Source: Telmatobacter sp. DSM 110680 | Lineage (GTDB): Bacteria > Acidobacteriota > Terriglobia > Terriglobales > Acidobacteriaceae | Assembly (NCBI RefSeq): GCF_039994875.1 | Contig: NZ_CP121196.1 | Span: forward strand, 3,596,001 to 3,660,000 | DNA length: 64,000 bases | Reading direction: 5' to 3' | Part shown: piece by piece, positions 45,250 through 54,334 of the stretch | Position numbering within the stretch: the first letter of the stretch is position 1 | Layout of the letters: the number at the start of each line of letters is the position of its first letter | The notes under the pieces: generated by a model | Told to the model about the DNA's origin: nothing | What the model saw: the letters and a program-made list of their open reading frames with translations, nothing else | Databases searched by the model: none | Made by a program: the position numbers and the translations under genes

Positions 45250-45959
45250 TGCGCTTCCCTCATTTGGTTCAGGTAAGGCAGAAAATCCGGATACTTGGGG
45301 TGATCGGAGCCGATCTTGGCCTTGTCGAACAATGCTCCGGTGGGGCATACCTGCACGCATTTACCGCAGCGCGTGCAACTCGACTTTCCCCAGTCCTCAT
45401 GCAGATCGGTGATGACGATGGAGTTAATACCGCGGCCCATAACATCCCAAACGTGTGCGCCTTCAACCTCGGCGCATACGCGCACGCAGCGCGTGCATAG
45501 GATGCAGCGATTGTGATCGACTGTGAAACGTTCGTGCGATGCATCGACCGTCAGTTCAGGGTTGCGATAAGGCAGGCGCACATGCGTCAGGCCCTGGTTT
45601 TGCGCCATGGTCTGCAACTCGCAGTGACCGTTTGAAACGCAAACCGAACAAACATGGTTGCGCTCCGCGAAGAGCAACTCCAGAATGTTGCAGCGATGTT
45701 TCCGCAGCCGCTCAGTATTGGTGCTGACTTCCATGCCTTCAAATACGGTGGTCACGCAGGCCGGAAACAGCTTGTTATTGCCTTTCACTTCCACCACACA
45801 CAAGCGGCAGGCTCCCACATCGCTCAGTCCATCGAGATGGCAGAGAGTCGGAATGTAGATCTCGTTTTCAAGTGCAACTTCGAGGATGGTCTGGCCAGAG
45901 CGTGCACTGACTTCCTGTCCGTCGATTTGCAGTGTTTTTACGCCAACGCTTTCGCTCAT
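45246..45959 (-). CDS. hoxU: Hydrogenase diaphorase iron-sulfur subunit
   Basis: A 237-residue NuoG-N-terminal-like electron-transfer subunit. A plant-type 2Fe-2S site is formed by Cys40, 51, 54 and 68 ([20 protein letters not shown]). A His/Cys cluster [12 protein letters not shown] and two 4Fe-4S motifs, [11 protein letters not shown] and [12 protein letters not shown], follow. It passes electrons between HoxF and HoxY. It overlaps hoxF upstream and hoxY downstream by ATGA junctions. Confidence 0.95.
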   Translation of the reverse strand: MSESVGVKTLQIDGQEVSARSGQTILEVALENEIYIPTLCHLDGLSDVGACRLCVVEVKGNNKLFPACVTTVFEGMEVSTNTERLRKHRCNILELLFAERNHVCSVCVSNGHCELQTMAQNQGLTHVRLPYRNPELTVDASHERFTVDHNRCILCTRCVRVCAEVEGAHVWDVMGRGINSIVITDLHEDWGKSSCTRCGKCVQVCPTGALFDKAKIGSDHPKYPDFLPYLNQMREAQ

Positions 45960-47617
45960 GCCAAAACCTCCGCCGGAGCATTAACCTTCTCTACGGCTCC
46001 AGCAATATTGCACACGCCTGCCGGACAGCGCTTGTGCACGATGTGTTCGATGTATTCATTCTTGAAGTAACGCAGCGTGCTCAGCACCGGGTTGGGAGCC
46101 GTCTGTCCCAGTCCGCAAAGACTGGTCTCTTTAACGGTGGCGCAAAGTTCGACCAGCAGTTCAAGATCGGCTAGGGTTCCGTGACCTTCGCAGATGCGCG
46201 TAAGCAGTGTGTGCATCTGGGCTGTGCCGGCGCGGCATGGAATGCACTTCCCGCAAGACTCGGTCATGCAGAACTCGATAAAGAAGCGAGCGACATTGAC
46301 CATACAGGACGTATCGTCCATCACGATCATTCCACCCGAACCCATGATGGAACCGACCGCAACCAGCGCGTCATAGCTGACGCCGATATCCAGCATCTCC
46401 GCCGGCAGACAACCTCCGGAAGGACCGCCGGTCTGCACCGCCTTGAAGGTGTGTCCATCCGGTACGCCGCCGCCAATCACTTCAATGATCTCGCGGAGCG
46501 TAATGCCCATCGGCACTTCGACAAGGCCTGTGTTGGTGATCTTACCGGTTAGTGCGAAAACCTTTGTGCCTTTGCTTCGCGCGGATCCCATGCTCGCGAA
46601 CCACTTACCGCCCTTGCGGATAATGGGCGCTATATTGGCGAAGGTTTCCACGTTGTTGATTAGTGTGGGTCTGCCCCATAGTCCGCTGACTGCGGGATAG
46701 GGCGGCCTTGGTTTGGGTGTACCGCGTTTGCCTTCAATTGATGCGATCAGCGCGGTCTCTTCGCCGCAGACAAATGCTCCGGCGCCAAGACGAATCTCCA
46801 CGTCAAAGTTGAAGGATGTGTTGCCGATGTTGTTGCCCAGCAAACCACGCCGCCGCGCATCACGCAGCGCATTGGTCAGGCGTGCAACTGCAAGCGGATA
46901 CTCTGCGCGTACGTATATGTAACCTTTGCTGGCGCCCACCGCGTAAGCCGCGATGGCCATGCCTTCAATCACGCGCTGCGGATCGCTTTCCAGAACGCTG
47001 CGATCCATGAATGCACCGGGATCGCCCTCGTCGCCATTGCATATCACGTACTTCATATCGCCGGATGCCTTGGCAACTGTGCCCCACTTCAGGCCCGTCG
47101 GATATCCGCCGCCGCCGCGTCCGCGCAGACCGCTTGCCGTGATCTGGTGGATCACGCCATTCGGGGTCATGTCGTTTACTGCGGTCAAAAGAGCCCTGTA
47201 TCCATCGCGGGCTATGTAGTCGTCAATCTTCTCCGGATCGATCTGGCCAGAATTCTCCAAAACCACGTGCACCTGCTGATCGAAGTGCTCGCGAAGATCG
47301 CATTGCAAGCTGGCGATAGGCGCTCCACCGAGACTGCCGATAACCGCTTCGGCATTCTCCGCCTTGACGTGCTGGTAAAGTGTTTCTTCGGGGTCAACGA
47401 GAACCAGCGGGCCGGCTGCGCAAAGTCCCATGCAACCCGTGCGGCGCACCATAGCGCGCTTTCCAGAGTCAGTGACTGCCTGGGTAAGGGCGTCTCTCAA
47501 TTTGTCTGAGTGCTGACTCAGGCAGCCCGTTCCCATGCAAACGTTGATCTCATGGTCGAACTTTGCGTTCTCGGTGCGAACCGATTCGGCGATTTGATCC
47601 AGTTCTTCAATGGTCAT
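45956..47617 (-). CDS. hoxF: Hydrogenase diaphorase FMN/NAD(H)-binding subunit
   Basis: A 553-residue NuoF-like flavoprotein that exchanges electrons with NAD(H). The N-terminal thioredoxin-like 2Fe-2S domain has Cys27 and Cys32 ([10 protein letters not shown]) with [13 protein letters not shown]. The NADH/FMN site shows [13 protein letters not shown] and [19 protein letters not shown]-like region follows, then the 4Fe-4S motif [13 protein letters not shown] near the C-terminus. The ATG at 47617 overlaps the hoxE stop. NAD rather than NADP use is inferred from the group 3d context. Confidence 0.94.
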   Translation of the reverse strand: MTIEELDQIAESVRTENAKFDHEINVCMGTGCLSQHSDKLRDALTQAVTDSGKRAMVRRTGCMGLCAAGPLVLVDPEETLYQHVKAENAEAVIGSLGGAPIASLQCDLREHFDQQVHVVLENSGQIDPEKIDDYIARDGYRALLTAVNDMTPNGVIHQITASGLRGRGGGGYPTGLKWGTVAKASGDMKYVICNGDEGDPGAFMDRSVLESDPQRVIEGMAIAAYAVGASKGYIYVRAEYPLAVARLTNALRDARRRGLLGNNIGNTSFNFDVEIRLGAGAFVCGEETALIASIEGKRGTPKPRPPYPAVSGLWGRPTLINNVETFANIAPIIRKGGKWFASMGSARSKGTKVFALTGKITNTGLVEVPMGITLREIIEVIGGGVPDGHTFKAVQTGGPSGGCLPAEMLDIGVSYDALVAVGSIMGSGGMIVMDDTSCMVNVARFFIEFCMTESCGKCIPCRAGTAQMHTLLTRICEGHGTLADLELLVELCATVKETSLCGLGQTAPNPVLSTLRYFKNEYIEHIVHKRCPAGVCNIAGAVEKVNAPAEVLA

Positions 47618-48111
47618 TCGACGGCCCACCTTTCCAGCTGTGCCAGCATCTCTTCGCCGGACATCTGGCCCTGCAATTCGCCGTCAGTCAGCACCACCGG
47701 CGCGCGTCCACAGGCGCCAACGCAACGTGCGGTCATGAGGCTGATATTCCCGTCCTTGGTCGTCTGGCCTTGTGGGATTCCAAGCCGCTTTTCAGCGGAA
47801 GCCACCAGTTTGTCAGTGCCCTTGATATAGCAGGCAGTGCCAGTGCAAATCGTCATGGTGTGTTTGCCCGGCGGTTTCAAGCTGAAGTAGTGATAGAAAG
47901 TCACCACTCCATAGGCCTGGCTCAGCGGCACACGCAGCGATTTAGCGACGAATCGAATCGCATCGTCGTCGAGGTATCCAAAGGCAGATTGAACGGTGTG
48001 AAGTGTCTCGATAAGAGCGTGACGGGCAAACCCATTCTTGCGCATGGTGCCGTTCACGATCTTCCAACGTTTGTCGTCGCTAGGCAGCGGCGGTGGTGTG
48101 AATGCGGGCAC
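47614..48111 (-). CDS. hoxE: Hydrogenase diaphorase subunit HoxE (NuoE-like)
   Basis: A 165-residue NuoE-family 2Fe-2S protein with Cys pairs in [13 protein letters not shown] and [11 protein letters not shown], and the helical N-terminal domain containing [15 protein letters not shown] and [15 protein letters not shown]. It starts at GTG 48111 with GGAGGG 4-5 bases upstream. It is the first gene of hoxEFUYHW; its presence marks the five-subunit hydrogenase seen in cyanobacteria rather than the four-subunit HoxFUYH form. Confidence 0.93.
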   Translation of the reverse strand: MPAFTPPPLPSDDKRWKIVNGTMRKNGFARHALIETLHTVQSAFGYLDDDAIRFVAKSLRVPLSQAYGVVTFYHYFSLKPPGKHTMTICTGTACYIKGTDKLVASAEKRLGIPQGQTTKDGNISLMTARCVGACGRAPVVLTDGELQGQMSGEEMLAQLERWAVE

Positions 48112-48299
48112 GATCCCTCCAGACGTTGAGGGCGAAGCACTTACTCTGCTACGCTCCGCTCTCTGTCTGGCCTTGTTTTACCCCCGGAAGCATACGACTG
48201 ACGGTGACCACGGTCACTCCGTTCCTAAGTTGTTTCATAAGCCGGAACAGAGCCCCTGAAAGGGCCGCGAAAGAGGAATTTGGCGGGGAATATTTGGAC

Positions 48300-49067
48300 T
48301 CAGCCTAAAGCTGGAAGTCGATCGGAAATGCCGAAGAGAAATACCAATCCGATGACACAGCTATACACCGCGCCGGTCCACGCAATCACGTGATACAGCC
48401 GGGAATGATGGCCTCCCGCGTTGAATGCTCCGCCTATGGATGCGGTCATCAATGCATTCATGGCAACCAGGCCGAAGGCGAATGCCGCTAGTCCCATCAT
48501 CCCGCGCGACGCCCCGCCAAGATTTGCTGTCAGGAAAAACAGAGCCAACTGGCTGGGTGTCTCAGCTCCCACACCGTGCAGAACCCCAATCAGGAAAACG
48601 GATTTTCCGGTATACATCCACTGAAACCGCTCCGGCCTTGGCGCCTCACGATTCCAGATCCGCCGCACCCGCCATGCCATCCACAGCACTCCATTGATGG
48701 CGATTGCCAGGCGACTTTCGATGCGGCTATGGCGATGCCCGTGAGCGTCCTTACGCAGAATGCCCGCCACCACTCCGATGCCCAGCACAATCAACGTGAG
48801 CCCGATCAGCCGCTCCGTCCAGTGGTCCAACCCCTGTGGCAGCCCCATGTGCAACTGCAGAACCATAATGCCGAGGGCGACTACGGTGAAGGCATGACCG
48901 AGAGCATAGGTCATCCCCAGCCTCAGTCCGCTGCGCCAATTCTTTTGTACGGCTGTAATGTCAGAAATCGCGGCCAGATGGTCATAATCGAAACCATGAC
49001 GAAGCCCCAGCACCAGGCAGGAGCCGAGAGCCGCCATCAGTTTCCAGTCGCTCCAGATCGGTGTCAC
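48300..49067 (-). CDS. Nickel/cobalt transporter, HoxN/NixA-like
   Basis: A 255-residue inner-membrane protein with about 7-8 helices. The first helix region carries LRHGFDYDHLAAISD, matching the HX4DH metal-selectivity signature of NiCoT permeases. A His-rich cytoplasmic loop (DAHGHRHSR) follows, then HGVGAETPSQLALFFLTANLGG. It would import nickel for the hydrogenase encoded 188 bases downstream. It begins at GTG 49067 without a strong ribosome site. An UreH-like permease is a near alternative. Confidence 0.8.
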   Translation of the reverse strand: MTPIWSDWKLMAALGSCLVLGLRHGFDYDHLAAISDITAVQKNWRSGLRLGMTYALGHAFTVVALGIMVLQLHMGLPQGLDHWTERLIGLTLIVLGIGVVAGILRKDAHGHRHSRIESRLAIAINGVLWMAWRVRRIWNREAPRPERFQWMYTGKSVFLIGVLHGVGAETPSQLALFFLTANLGGASRGMMGLAAFAFGLVAMNALMTASIGGAFNAGGHHSRLYHVIAWTGAVYSCVIGLVFLFGISDRLPALG

Positions 49068-49186
49068 AGGTGCTCAGTATAGAGCAGGATCGGGACACAT
49101 TGCGCGTTCATTCGTCACGCCATTCCAGCAACCTGATTGCGCCAGCGGAATGCCGAAATCACGTAAGACGCCGAGTTTGTACCCGC

Positions 49187-49906
49187 CTAACTGCCCGGAG
49201 TCAGCTGGAGCTGGTAGTCCGTGTAGTCAATCTTGACCACCGTCTGGCCGAGCAATGAGCTGCCAGAAACCGCCTGGGCATGTGTTGCCATCGGCAAGCC
49301 GCTCATCTTGTCATATTGACGGACCACCTCGGCGGCGCTAGCCAGGAAGAATGCGCTCTTCGACGCCGTACCTTTCAGCTGCACAATCGCATAGTCCTGC
49401 GCATCAACCCAGAGCTTTCCTTTAAACAAATACTGGCTGTTGTGCTTCGGCGTAATATCCAGCACCAGGCAATCACGCCCGTTGAATTGCTCGTGCGTGT
49501 TGGCTTCCAACTTCATGTCATAGTTGGAGCTGTTGATCAGCGCGGTGCTGACATTGCCGGGCTGGCTCATGCGCTTTTCATTGTCCAGCAGAGTCCCCAG
49601 CACTTCGTTGCGCCAGACGGCCCCTCCGCTCTGGGATAGAACCTCGTAGCTTTTACCCGTCTCTTTGCGATAGGTCGTCTTTACCACCATATCGGCGGCT
49701 TGGTGCGTTTCATCCTTGCCGCGATAGACAGCATAGTGCTCTGTGACGGTGTAACCGGCTAATCGGTCGATTCGATTTCTTACTGAGCTGTCCACGCCGC
49801 GCACCACGGCCGCTGCGTCAGGCTGCTCTTGTGCGATTACATGACACGATGCCAAGAACAGAATCGTTGAGACACATCCGGCGATGTCTCGCCACCGCTT
49901 CTTCAT
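49187..49906 (-). CDS. Exported LolA-like (outer-membrane lipoprotein-sorting fold) protein
   Basis: A 239-residue exported protein with an N-terminal signal whose end ILFLASC resembles a lipobox (Cys21). It may therefore be a lipoprotein, although AQ shortly after also suits signal peptidase I. The body looks like a LolA/LppX-type half-barrel: TEHYAVYRGKDETHQ, RDCLVLDITPKHNSQYLFKGKLWVD, AIVQLKGTASKS. Such proteins carry lipoproteins or lipids. No link to hydrogenase is known. Confidence 0.65.
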   Translation of the reverse strand: MKKRWRDIAGCVSTILFLASCHVIAQEQPDAAAVVRGVDSSVRNRIDRLAGYTVTEHYAVYRGKDETHQAADMVVKTTYRKETGKSYEVLSQSGGAVWRNEVLGTLLDNEKRMSQPGNVSTALINSSNYDMKLEANTHEQFNGRDCLVLDITPKHNSQYLFKGKLWVDAQDYAIVQLKGTASKSAFFLASAAEVVRQYDKMSGLPMATHAQAVSGSSLLGQTVVKIDYTDYQLQLTPGS

Positions 49907-50002
49907 GATGGAATTCTTTCATTTGAAATTAGATAGTTTGAACTACCGCGAGTTCGATCCCGCGGAATTCTATCTCTAAGACGGATAGAATCGAGTTTCT
50001 AC

Positions 50003-50044
50003 TCAAACAAAACGAGCACCCAGACATCAATATCTGGGTGCTCG
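50003..50044 (-). terminator. Rho-independent terminator of the SYLF-domain gene
   Basis: A perfect 12-bp stem (CGAGCACCCAGA at 50013-50024 with 50033-50044) with an 8-base loop. On the minus strand it is followed by TTTTGTTTG. It lies 23 bases after the stop codon. Confidence 0.93.
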
Positions 50045-50067
50045 CGGTCTTTCGCAACACGATAGAT

Positions 50068-50760
50068 TTAGCGGGATGCCGCTTCCGCACGCGCACCGCG
50101 AACTGCGGCAAGAAATGCGTGGGCAGCTGGCGGAGGAGGAACCGCACCATTCAAGACGGAGCGGAATGTGACATCGGCGCCGTAAACCGTCTTCATGGAA
50201 TCATCGTCAGGACGAACACTCGCACCATTCAGTGTGAGGCCTGCAAATGCACCCTTGGCGCGGGAGTAGGTCAGAATTTCAGCATTCATCTTCCAGTCGG
50301 TGTCAGCGGAAGCGTGACGTCCTACCGGGCCGGCCGCTGCAGAGGCATCTGCGCCCAACTGAAACTTGCTGGCGAGCAGGTGCTTCATGCCTTCATCGTT
50401 CTGGATGATCATGACCAGGTCCACGCCCTCGACGCCGATCTGCAATCCCCAGCTGCCGCCGGTTATAGCGAAGAACGCCGGAGCGCTCCAGCCGTGCTCA
50501 GTACGGCAGGTGGCGACACCACGCCCGCCCTGTGCGCCAAACACAAAACCGCCCTTGATCATGTGCGGCACGACGGCAACGCACTTCGCGTGATCCATAA
50601 CTTCTTCCGGAATTCCCTTGTCAGGGGCTGCCATCACTTCGTGCAGAACGGCTGCCGCCTTATCGAGCCGCTCCGTAGTATCATGCTTATCCTGTTCGGC
50701 CGTGCAGGTCATTGCCGTCGCCAGGCTCACCGCTGCGAGAGTCACCATAATCTTCTTCAT
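50068..50760 (-). CDS. Secreted SYLF/Ysc84-domain lipid-binding protein
   Basis: A 230-residue exported protein with a signal peptide ending near TCTAEQ and a SYLF domain: AKCVAVVPHMIKGGFVFGAQGG, GWSAPAFFAITGGSWGLQIGVEGVDLVMI and GRHASADTDWKMNAEILTYSRAKGAFAGL. SYLF domains bind phosphoinositides or other lipids in eukaryotes; the bacterial role is unclear. The ATG at 50760 is preferred (AAAGGTGA about 7 bases upstream); one codon-pair earlier, 50766, is the alternative. It has its own strong terminator. Confidence 0.88.
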   Translation of the reverse strand: MKKIMVTLAAVSLATAMTCTAEQDKHDTTERLDKAAAVLHEVMAAPDKGIPEEVMDHAKCVAVVPHMIKGGFVFGAQGGRGVATCRTEHGWSAPAFFAITGGSWGLQIGVEGVDLVMIIQNDEGMKHLLASKFQLGADASAAAGPVGRHASADTDWKMNAEILTYSRAKGAFAGLTLNGASVRPDDDSMKTVYGADVTFRSVLNGAVPPPPAAHAFLAAVRGARAEAASR

Positions 50761-51023
50761 AATCATTCACCTTTCAGGTTTTACCGGCAGGTCTCTTATG
50801 CTGATGGCCCGCGGAGAGTAGTGGGGGAGGGAATTAATCTTTTTGCCTTCTTTGCGCCGCGCAAAGAAGCGGATCGGTGTTTATCCCACCTATCCGCTAA
50901 CTAGTTTGAGCCGACAAGGAGCGATTTGGTTGCCCTATAAGACATTCCAGCTAAGCGATAGCGAACTTTATGCCGCTCTCTAATTTGGACTTGGGCTATT
51001 CTCGTAGCAAAGGGGCACAAAAA

Positions 51024-53378
51024 GTGACGTCCTCGATTTCGTCCACGCCCGATCCTCGTGTAGCGTTTGAGCGGGTAGGCGTCCGGGTGAGTGGAGTTGT
51101 TCAGGGCGTCGGCTTTCGTCCTTTCGTTTATCGCCTCGCCAGCGAAGAAACTCTCTCGGGCCTTATCGGCAACGATACCGACGGCGTCACCATCGAGCTG
51201 GAGGGAACTCCAGCTCATATTGAAGCCTTCCTTACTCGCCTCACCTCCGAAACCCCGCCCCTGGCGCGCATCGATTCCGTAATCACCAGAAAGATCGCTC
51301 CCAACGGTGAAAGTGGCTTCCGCATCGTGGCTAGCGAAGTCCTGGGCCGCGTCAGCACGGGCATCCCCGCCGATGCCGCAACCTGCCCCGACTGTCTTTG
51401 CGAGTTGCTCGATCCGCAAGATCGCCGCTATCGCTATCCATTTCTGAATTGCACCAACTGCGGCCCGCGCTTCACCATTACTCGCCGCATCCCCTACGAT
51501 CGTCCGCAGACCTCGATGGCCAGGTTTCCCATGTGCCCCGCGTGTCAGGCCGAATATGACGATCCCTTCAAGCGACGATTCCATGCGCAACCCAACGCCT
51601 GCGCGCGCTGCGGCCCGCACGTTTGGCTCGAATCTCCTGATGGCGTGCCAATTAAGAGCCCCGACCCTGTCGCCGAAACCATCGAGCGAATACTGCGTGG
51701 TGAAGTCATGGCCGTGAAAGGCATCGGCGGCTTCCACCTCAGCGTTGACGCCACCAGCCCACAAGCCGTCAACCTGCTGCGCCAGCGCAAGCACCGGTAC
51801 GGCAAGCCCCTGGCTATCATGGTCCGAGACATTGCGGCGGCCCATGCTCTCTGCGATCTCACTTCGGAAGAAGAGGCTCTGCTGCTGACTCCTGCTCGGC
51901 CCATTGTGCTGGCTCGTGCTTGCCCCAATAACGGGATTGCGCCCGACGTTGCGCCCGGCATCCCCTGGCTCGGCGTCTTCCTGCCCTACGCGCCTTTGCA
52001 GCATCTTCTCTTCGCAGACTCGCGCGTCAAAGCGCTGGTTATGACTTCCGCCAATCTCAGCGAAGAGCCCATCGCGATCGACAACGATGAAGCGAGATCT
52101 CGCCTCATGGCGATTGCCGATGCGTTCCTCATGCACGATCGCGAAATCCTTCAGCGCTGCGATGATTCGGTCGCCGCCCTCGTCGACGGTGCTCCGCAGT
52201 TCGTCCGTCGCGCCCGTGGTTATGTTCCGCTTGCCGTACCGCTTCCATTCGAGGCTCCGCCGCTTCTTGCCGTTGGAGGCCATCTAAAAAATGTTTTCGC
52301 ATTGGCCCGCGGCAAATTCGCCTACCAGAGCCAGCATCTAGGCGACCTCGAAAGTCCGATCGGTCTCGAATTCTTCGAGGAGTCCTTGCGCCACCTCATG
52401 CACACCTTCGAAATCGAACCGCAGACCGTAGCACACGATCTTCACCCCGGCTATCTCTCCACGAGTTGGGCAAAACAATTTGCCGCTGACCACCGACTGC
52501 GTCTCACCGGCGTGCAGCATCATCACGCTCACATTGCAGCATGCATGGCCGAGCACGCTCTGAATGGCCCTGTCATAGGTCTCTCGCTCGATGGCACTGG
52601 CTACGGTACAGATGGCCGCATCTGGGGAGGGGAAGTGCTGCTCTGCAGCCTCGACCGTTTCGAGCGCTTCGCCCATCTCGATTACGTCTGTATGCCGGGC
52701 GGCGAAGCGGCCATTCGCGAGCCATGGCGTATGGCCTTCAGTCATCTCATAGCTGCCGGATTCTCAGAGGACCAGGCAAGAGATCTTGTTGGTGCTACTA
52801 AGCAGGAAGCCCGCGTGATGCTGCGCATGATCGAAGGTGAAATCAACGCTCCGCTCACATCCAGTCTTGGCCGCCTCTTCGATGCTGTTGCAGCAGTGAT
52901 TCTTAACCGCCGCAAAGTAGATTACGACGCCCAGGCAGCAATAGAACTTGAAGGCGCAGCTATTGATTTCTCCAACGAACTCCGCACCCCAACTCAATAC
53001 GACATTGAATGGTTTGGAGGTGACTGGAGTAAGCACGAGCCCTCGCGAATCAGCGCAACCCCACTGTGGCGCGCCATCGTTGCCGACATCCTGGAGGGTG
53101 TCGCCCGTCCCGAGATAGCAGCGCGCTTTCATGCCGCAATTGCAAGGGGCTTTATCCAGGCAGCAGCTCACGCCAACGCTGCTACAGGACTGCGCCAGGT
53201 TGCACTGTCCGGCGGTTGCATGCATAACCGCAGACTAGCGAGCCTACTGCGTTCAGGCCTGGAGGCCCAGGGACTTGAAGTCTTCCAGCATCGCAAGGTA
53301 AGCCCCGGCGACGGCGGACTCAGTTACGGTCAATCGGCGGTTGCCGCCGCCATCCTGTACAGTGAAACTATTCCCTGA
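51024..53378 (+). CDS. hypF: Hydrogenase maturation carbamoyltransferase HypF
   Basis: A 784-residue enzyme that uses carbamoyl phosphate and ATP to make the thiocarbamate on HypE from which the Fe-CN ligands of [NiFe] hydrogenase come. Domains are acylphosphatase (GVVQGVGFRPFVYRL), zinc-finger pairs (CPDCLCEL, CTNCGP, CPACQAEY, CARCGP), YrdC-like (KGIGGFHLSVDATS, RQRKHRYGKPLAIM) and Kae1/HypF-C (QHHHAHIAACMAEH, GLSLDGTGYGTDG, LSGGCMHNR). GTG at 51024 is favoured, with AAAGGGG upstream; ATG at 50970 has no ribosome site and adds 18 odd residues. hypA-E are not in the window. Confidence 0.93.
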   Translation: MTSSISSTPDPRVAFERVGVRVSGVVQGVGFRPFVYRLASEETLSGLIGNDTDGVTIELEGTPAHIEAFLTRLTSETPPLARIDSVITRKIAPNGESGFRIVASEVLGRVSTGIPADAATCPDCLCELLDPQDRRYRYPFLNCTNCGPRFTITRRIPYDRPQTSMARFPMCPACQAEYDDPFKRRFHAQPNACARCGPHVWLESPDGVPIKSPDPVAETIERILRGEVMAVKGIGGFHLSVDATSPQAVNLLRQRKHRYGKPLAIMVRDIAAAHALCDLTSEEEALLLTPARPIVLARACPNNGIAPDVAPGIPWLGVFLPYAPLQHLLFADSRVKALVMTSANLSEEPIAIDNDEARSRLMAIADAFLMHDREILQRCDDSVAALVDGAPQFVRRARGYVPLAVPLPFEAPPLLAVGGHLKNVFALARGKFAYQSQHLGDLESPIGLEFFEESLRHLMHTFEIEPQTVAHDLHPGYLSTSWAKQFAADHRLRLTGVQHHHAHIAACMAEHALNGPVIGLSLDGTGYGTDGRIWGGEVLLCSLDRFERFAHLDYVCMPGGEAAIREPWRMAFSHLIAAGFSEDQARDLVGATKQEARVMLRMIEGEINAPLTSSLGRLFDAVAAVILNRRKVDYDAQAAIELEGAAIDFSNELRTPTQYDIEWFGGDWSKHEPSRISATPLWRAIVADILEGVARPEIAARFHAAIARGFIQAAAHANAATGLRQVALSGGCMHNRRLASLLRSGLEAQGLEVFQHRKVSPGDGGLSYGQSAVAAAILYSETIP

Positions 53379-53398
53379 CCCCATCCGAGGATTGAAAG

Positions 53399-53812
53399 AT
53401 GAAGATTCGCGGAATTGCCTGGGCTACACTTCTCGCCTTTGCCGGAATTCTGAGTGCCGGCGTTTCTCTTTACGGTCTGTACGCGACGATCCGCATCGAT
53501 CTGCGCCAGGACACGGCGCTCAGTTTCCTCTACTGCGCTTTACCAGTTCTCTGTTTTCCAGTTTTTCTGCTCGTTCGTCCGGCCAGCCGCTCTGCCTTCG
53601 TGCTTTCGCTCATGGCACTTAGCTATTTAGGCGCATACTCAGCACTTAACTGGCGGACTTGCTCAGAGCTAGGCTACTGCGAAGGCGTCACCGCAACCGT
53701 GATGCAGACGTTGAGCACGAATGTCGTTCTAGCTTTTTTCGCCGTGGTCATTCTCATGCTCATCGCACAGCTTGTGGACGACCGCTCATCGATCTGGTCC
53801 CACGGCAGGTAG
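53399..53812 (+). CDS. Small four-helix membrane protein of unknown function
   Basis: A 137-residue protein with four predicted membrane helices: GIAWATLLAFAGILSAGVSL, FLYCALPVLCFPVFLLV, AFVLSLMALSYLGAYSAL and VVLAFFAVVILMLIAQLV. A short loop has two Cys (RTCSELGYCEG) that could form a periplasmic disulfide. It begins 20 bases after hypF with GAGG upstream, so it may be co-transcribed. No family was recognised. Confidence 0.72.
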   Translation: MKIRGIAWATLLAFAGILSAGVSLYGLYATIRIDLRQDTALSFLYCALPVLCFPVFLLVRPASRSAFVLSLMALSYLGAYSALNWRTCSELGYCEGVTATVMQTLSTNVVLAFFAVVILMLIAQLVDDRSSIWSHGR

Positions 53813-54334
53813 TTATCCCGAGATCCGCACCAGTTGCTCCGCCTCGATCTTCGGCCCAAGGATCGAGATGCGCGGAATGCGCCCCCGTACCATCGCTACT
53901 TCGTCGCAGCGATGCAGCCGCGGACAATTCTGGCAGTCCTTGAATATCTTGTCCGGCAACTCCGTCTTGTCTTCCACGGGACGAAATCCGTACTTGAAGA
54001 AGAAGTCCGGAATGCGCGTAAACAAGCAAACGGACTGAATGCCGTGCTCCTCGGCCTCTTCAATCAGAGCGCCAAGAATCCGGCCGCCGGCGCCCTGTCC
54101 CTTGGCCTCGGGCTTCACCACGATCGAGCGCACCTCGCACAGGTGAGGTCCGTAAAAATGCAGAGCGCCGCAACCCAGGAACACTCCGCCGTCTGACTCC
54201 GAAACCGTAAAGTCACGTACGTTTTCGCAGATCTCGGCAAACGAGCGCTTCAGCAGCGTGCCATCGCCCGAAAGCGAATTTACCAAGTCGTAAATATTTG
54301 TCGCATCTTTTAAGAGCGCCTTACGCACCAGCAT
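53813..54334 (-). CDS. argA: Single-domain GNAT N-acetylglutamate synthase
   Basis: A 173-residue acetyltransferase that would make N-acetylglutamate from glutamate and acetyl-CoA, the first step of arginine synthesis. The CoA-binding motif is VVKPEAKGQGAGGRILGAL. The C-terminal KDCQNCPRLHRCDEVAM cysteine cluster is typical of short ArgA-type synthases that lack the kinase-like domain. A near-perfect GGAGGTGA site precedes the ATG inside the argH end, with a 14-base overlap. It is the last gene of the arginine operon; the role rests on that context as well as motifs. Confidence 0.85.
   Translation of the reverse strand: MLVRKALLKDATNIYDLVNSLSGDGTLLKRSFAEICENVRDFTVSESDGGVFLGCGALHFYGPHLCEVRSIVVKPEAKGQGAGGRILGALIEEAEEHGIQSVCLFTRIPDFFFKYGFRPVEDKTELPDKIFKDCQNCPRLHRCDEVAMVRGRIPRISILGPKIEAEQLVRISG

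Noticed and set aside
50901..52283. Minus-strand open frame of 460 codons opposite hypF
   Set aside because: hypF has complete domain motifs on the plus strand; the antisense frame has no ribosome site or recognisable domain.
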